A DNA stretch of 8,358 nt from Fimbriimonadaceae bacterium (GTDB lineage: Bacteria > Armatimonadota > Fimbriimonadia > Fimbriimonadales > Fimbriimonadaceae), in assembly GCA_020851885.1 (NCBI GenBank), contig JADZBW010000059.1, positions 1-8,358 on the forward strand, given 5' to 3'. The position numbers were made by a program, and so were the translations under genes. Numbering within the stretch: the first letter of the stretch is position 1; the number at the start of each line of letters is the position of its first letter. A model generated the notes under the pieces. That model ran no database searches. It was not told the origin of the DNA and worked only from the letters and a program-made list of their open reading frames with translations. Shown here in pieces: positions 6,306 through 8,358 of the stretch.

Positions 6306-8358
6306 ATGGCAAAGAGTGCGGCGCACGGCGTTGGGTTGGTATTGGCGGCGGTGCCGTTCGCGATCATCGGGATGGCGCAAGAGAAGCCGAAGCCCGCAAC
6401 CAGTTCGGAAGTTCTGTCCATTTTCAAAGCCCATTGCGTGAGTTGCCATACCGGCAAGGGGGCATCCGGCGGCCTGGACTTGACGTCCGTCAAGACTCTG
6501 CTGGCTGGTGGAGCCAGTGGCAAGTCCGTGGTTGCAGGCATCCCCGAGAAGTCGCTTCTCCTCGACCGAATCCTCGGCAAGGGCGGCCTCCCCCAAATGC
6601 CGATGGGTTTTGCTCCATTGTCGTCCGCCAAGGTCGAAACGATTCGATCTTGGATCAAGGCCGGCGCATTGGCGGAGGGGTCCGACAAATCATCTCACTG
6701 GGCGTATAAGATGCCGGTGCGACCCAAACTCCCAACGGTCCAGAACAAGGCTTGGGTCCTGAACCCGGTCGATGCGTTTATTCTCTCGCGGCTTGAAAAG
6801 GAGAAACTTTCGCCATCCAAGCCGGCAGGCAAAGAGCGACTGCTGCGCCGCGTCTACTTGGATCTTCTTGGATTGCCGCCTACCCCCAAGGAGATCGATG
6901 CTTTCCTCGCCGACGCCCGTCCCGATGCCTATGAGCGGGTGGTCGATCGCCTACTGGCAAATCCGCATTTTGGAGAGCGCATGGCACGCCCGTGGCTGGA
7001 CCTCGCTCGCTATGCCGACTCGGATGGGTACGAGAAGGATCTGAATCGCACGGCCTGGCTCTATCGAGACTGGGTGATCGACGCATTTAACGAAAATAAG
7101 CCCTACGATCTATTCACGATCGAGCAATTGGCGGGGGATCTACTGCCCAATTCGACCGTGCAACAGAAAGTCGCAACCGGATTCAATCGCAACACCATGT
7201 TCAACCGGGAGGGAGGCGTCGACCAGGCTGAAGCCTACTTCAATGTCTTGCTCGACCGGGTGGGCACAACTTCAACCGTTTGGTTGGGAAGCACGATGGC
7301 CTGCGCCCGTTGCCACGACCACAAGTACGATCCTTTCTCACAGAAGGACTTCTATAAGCTCTATGCGTACTTCGGGAACGGAGTCGTTATTCCTCGGGGA
7401 CCGAAAGAAGTCGGAGAAGAGAAGTGGTTCGAGCCGGAGATTCAGGTTCCATCACCTGACCAGTCCAAAAAACTCGCGGCTTGGGGGAGTGAGGTCGCGG
7501 TCGCCAAATCTGAGTTGCAGCACAAATTCCAGGCGATGGAGCCTAACTACGTGGATTGGACTCAAAAAGCGAAATCCACGGTCTGGCGGTCGCTCGTGCC
7601 CGCATCGGTTGAGACTTCGAGTGGCGAGAAGGCCCAGATCGACGCCGATGGCACGGTTTCCCTCTTCACAAAGACGCCAAAGCTGAGTTACACGCTGACC
7701 TTTAAGCTAGATCCCGGTGTATGGCGAGGCGTGCGGATCCAGACGGTGCCGGATGCCCGACTTTCCAACAATGGCGCCGGCAATGCCGATGGTGGCAACT
7801 TCGTGATGAGCGAAGTCACCGCGACGGAAGATGGCCGACCCAAAAACTTCGCGGTTGCCCAGGCAGACTTCGTGCAGGCGGAGTTCTCCTCGGCAGGCGT
7901 GTTGGACGGCAATGTCGATACCGGGTGGGCGGTCTACCCGCAGCCGGGCAAGCCGCACGAACTGGGACTTGCGTGGAAATCGCCGATCGATTCAAGCAAA
8001 CCAACGGAACTCAAGCTCAGGATCGACTGCATGTCGAACCGCTGGCCGCAGCATACGATCGCCAAGTTTAGAATTGCGATCAGTCAGTCGGATAACCCCG
8101 AACAGTACGTCATGCCCAGTGAGATTCGGGCTTTGGTCGAGAAAGCGAGTCGGACCGCCAATGAAGAAGGGTCCTTGAGAAAGCACTTCGAGACCGTCAG
8201 TCCGGCTCTTCGCCAGTTTCGCGCCCGAGTTTCCGAGCTAGAGGACAAGATCGCCCAATTGAAGCGTGAGATTCCGACCGCGCTCGTACTTCAGGAGAAA
8301 CCCGTTCAAGGACCGCTTTACGCTTCGATCTACTATCGTGGCGAATTCCTGAATCCAA
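6306..8358 (+). CDS. Secreted planctomycete-type PSCyt1/DUF1549 (PSD1) cytochrome protein, 3' end beyond the window
   Basis: The frame is open from ATG 6306 to the window edge (684 codons), so the product is partial. It has a signal peptide (1-24, probable cut after GMA). The planctomycete cytochrome c domain (about 34-125) has heme motif CVSCH (44-48) and a MPM Met pair (98-100). The DUF1549 domain (about 150-360) contains LRRVYLDLLGLPPT (180-193) and its typical second CxxCH, CARCHDHKYDP (333-343). A beta-sandwich-like insert (about 440-600; DGNVDTGW at 534-541) recalls discoidin/F5-8C modules and may bind carbohydrate. A coiled-coil stretch (about 635-656) and the beginning of the expected DUF1553 domain (LVLQEKPVQGP, then YRGEFLNP) follow. 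Full members are usually about 900-1100 residues. The family's biochemical role is not established; export, heme and possible glycan binding suggest extracytoplasmic redox or polysaccharide work. Confidence 0.93.
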   Translation, partial: MAKSAAHGVGLVLAAVPFAIIGMAQEKPKPATSSEVLSIFKAHCVSCHTGKGASGGLDLTSVKTLLAGGASGKSVVAGIPEKSLLLDRILGKGGLPQMPMGFAPLSSAKVETIRSWIKAGALAEGSDKSSHWAYKMPVRPKLPTVQNKAWVLNPVDAFILSRLEKEKLSPSKPAGKERLLRRVYLDLLGLPPTPKEIDAFLADARPDAYERVVDRLLANPHFGERMARPWLDLARYADSDGYEKDLNRTAWLYRDWVIDAFNENKPYDLFTIEQLAGDLLPNSTVQQKVATGFNRNTMFNREGGVDQAEAYFNVLLDRVGTTSTVWLGSTMACARCHDHKYDPFSQKDFYKLYAYFGNGVVIPRGPKEVGEEKWFEPEIQVPSPDQSKKLAAWGSEVAVAKSELQHKFQAMEPNYVDWTQKAKSTVWRSLVPASVETSSGEKAQIDADGTVSLFTKTPKLSYTLTFKLDPGVWRGVRIQTVPDARLSNNGAGNADGGNFVMSEVTATEDGRPKNFAVAQADFVQAEFSSAGVLDGNVDTGWAVYPQPGKPHELGLAWKSPIDSSKPTELKLRIDCMSNRWPQHTIAKFRIAISQSDNPEQYVMPSEIRALVEKASRTANEEGSLRKHFETVSPALRQFRARVSELEDKIAQLKREIPTALVLQEKPVQGPLYASIYYRGEFLNP

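Noticed and set aside
6159..6688. Minus-strand open frames opposite the beginning of the PSCyt1/DUF1549 gene
   Set aside because: They overlap the promoter and the signal peptide and heme-motif coding region of a clearly real plus-strand gene and lack recognisable domains.

Overview
The window looks like a chromosomal segment from a GC-rich, Gram-negative-type environmental bacterium. The best guess is Planctomycetota or a close PVC relative, because the right-hand gene has the PSCyt1/DUF1549 architecture that is heavily expanded there, next to a Tat-exported Gfo/Idh/MocA oxidoreductase and a cytochrome-fused PQQ sugar dehydrogenase. Armatimonadota, Verrucomicrobiota or Acidobacteriota cannot be excluded from sequence alone. 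There are six genes, five on the minus strand and one on the plus strand. No tRNA, rRNA, CRISPR array, insertion sequence or prophage signal was seen.

Left end (1-1050, minus): a Tat-signal Gfo/Idh/MocA oxidoreductase. Its open frame stops at a TGA at 28-30, but the same frame past the TGA reads family-like sequence (GGPSAIYKG) up to the window edge. The gene is therefore probably interrupted, carries a sequencing error, or (less likely) is recoded. This is the most notable anomaly.

Centre (1211-4512, minus): a compact operon, transcribed from high to low coordinate, of an NfeD-like membrane protein and two different flotillin-type SPFH (band 7) proteins. The first junction is TAAATG with no spacer and the second is an ATGA overlap, so translation is probably coupled. 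The three are expected to build a membrane-microdomain scaffold, possibly a hetero-oligomeric flotillin cage.

Right part (4652-8358): a lipoprotein mono-heme cytochrome c fused to a PQQ aldose dehydrogenase (minus, GTG start). Divergent from it is the first 684 codons of a secreted PSCyt1/DUF1549 protein (plus, 6306 to beyond the window). The 160-bp divergent spacer has a good sigma-70-type promoter for the plus gene. A perfect 7-bp inverted repeat lies over its -35 and spacer and looks like an operator. Both genes carry a cytochrome c motif, so the pair may be an extracytoplasmic sugar-oxidation and electron-transfer unit; that link is inference.

I did not find a clearly undescribed system. 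All gene families are recognisable; the novelty candidates are the in-frame TGA, the paired flotillins and the dyad promoter.
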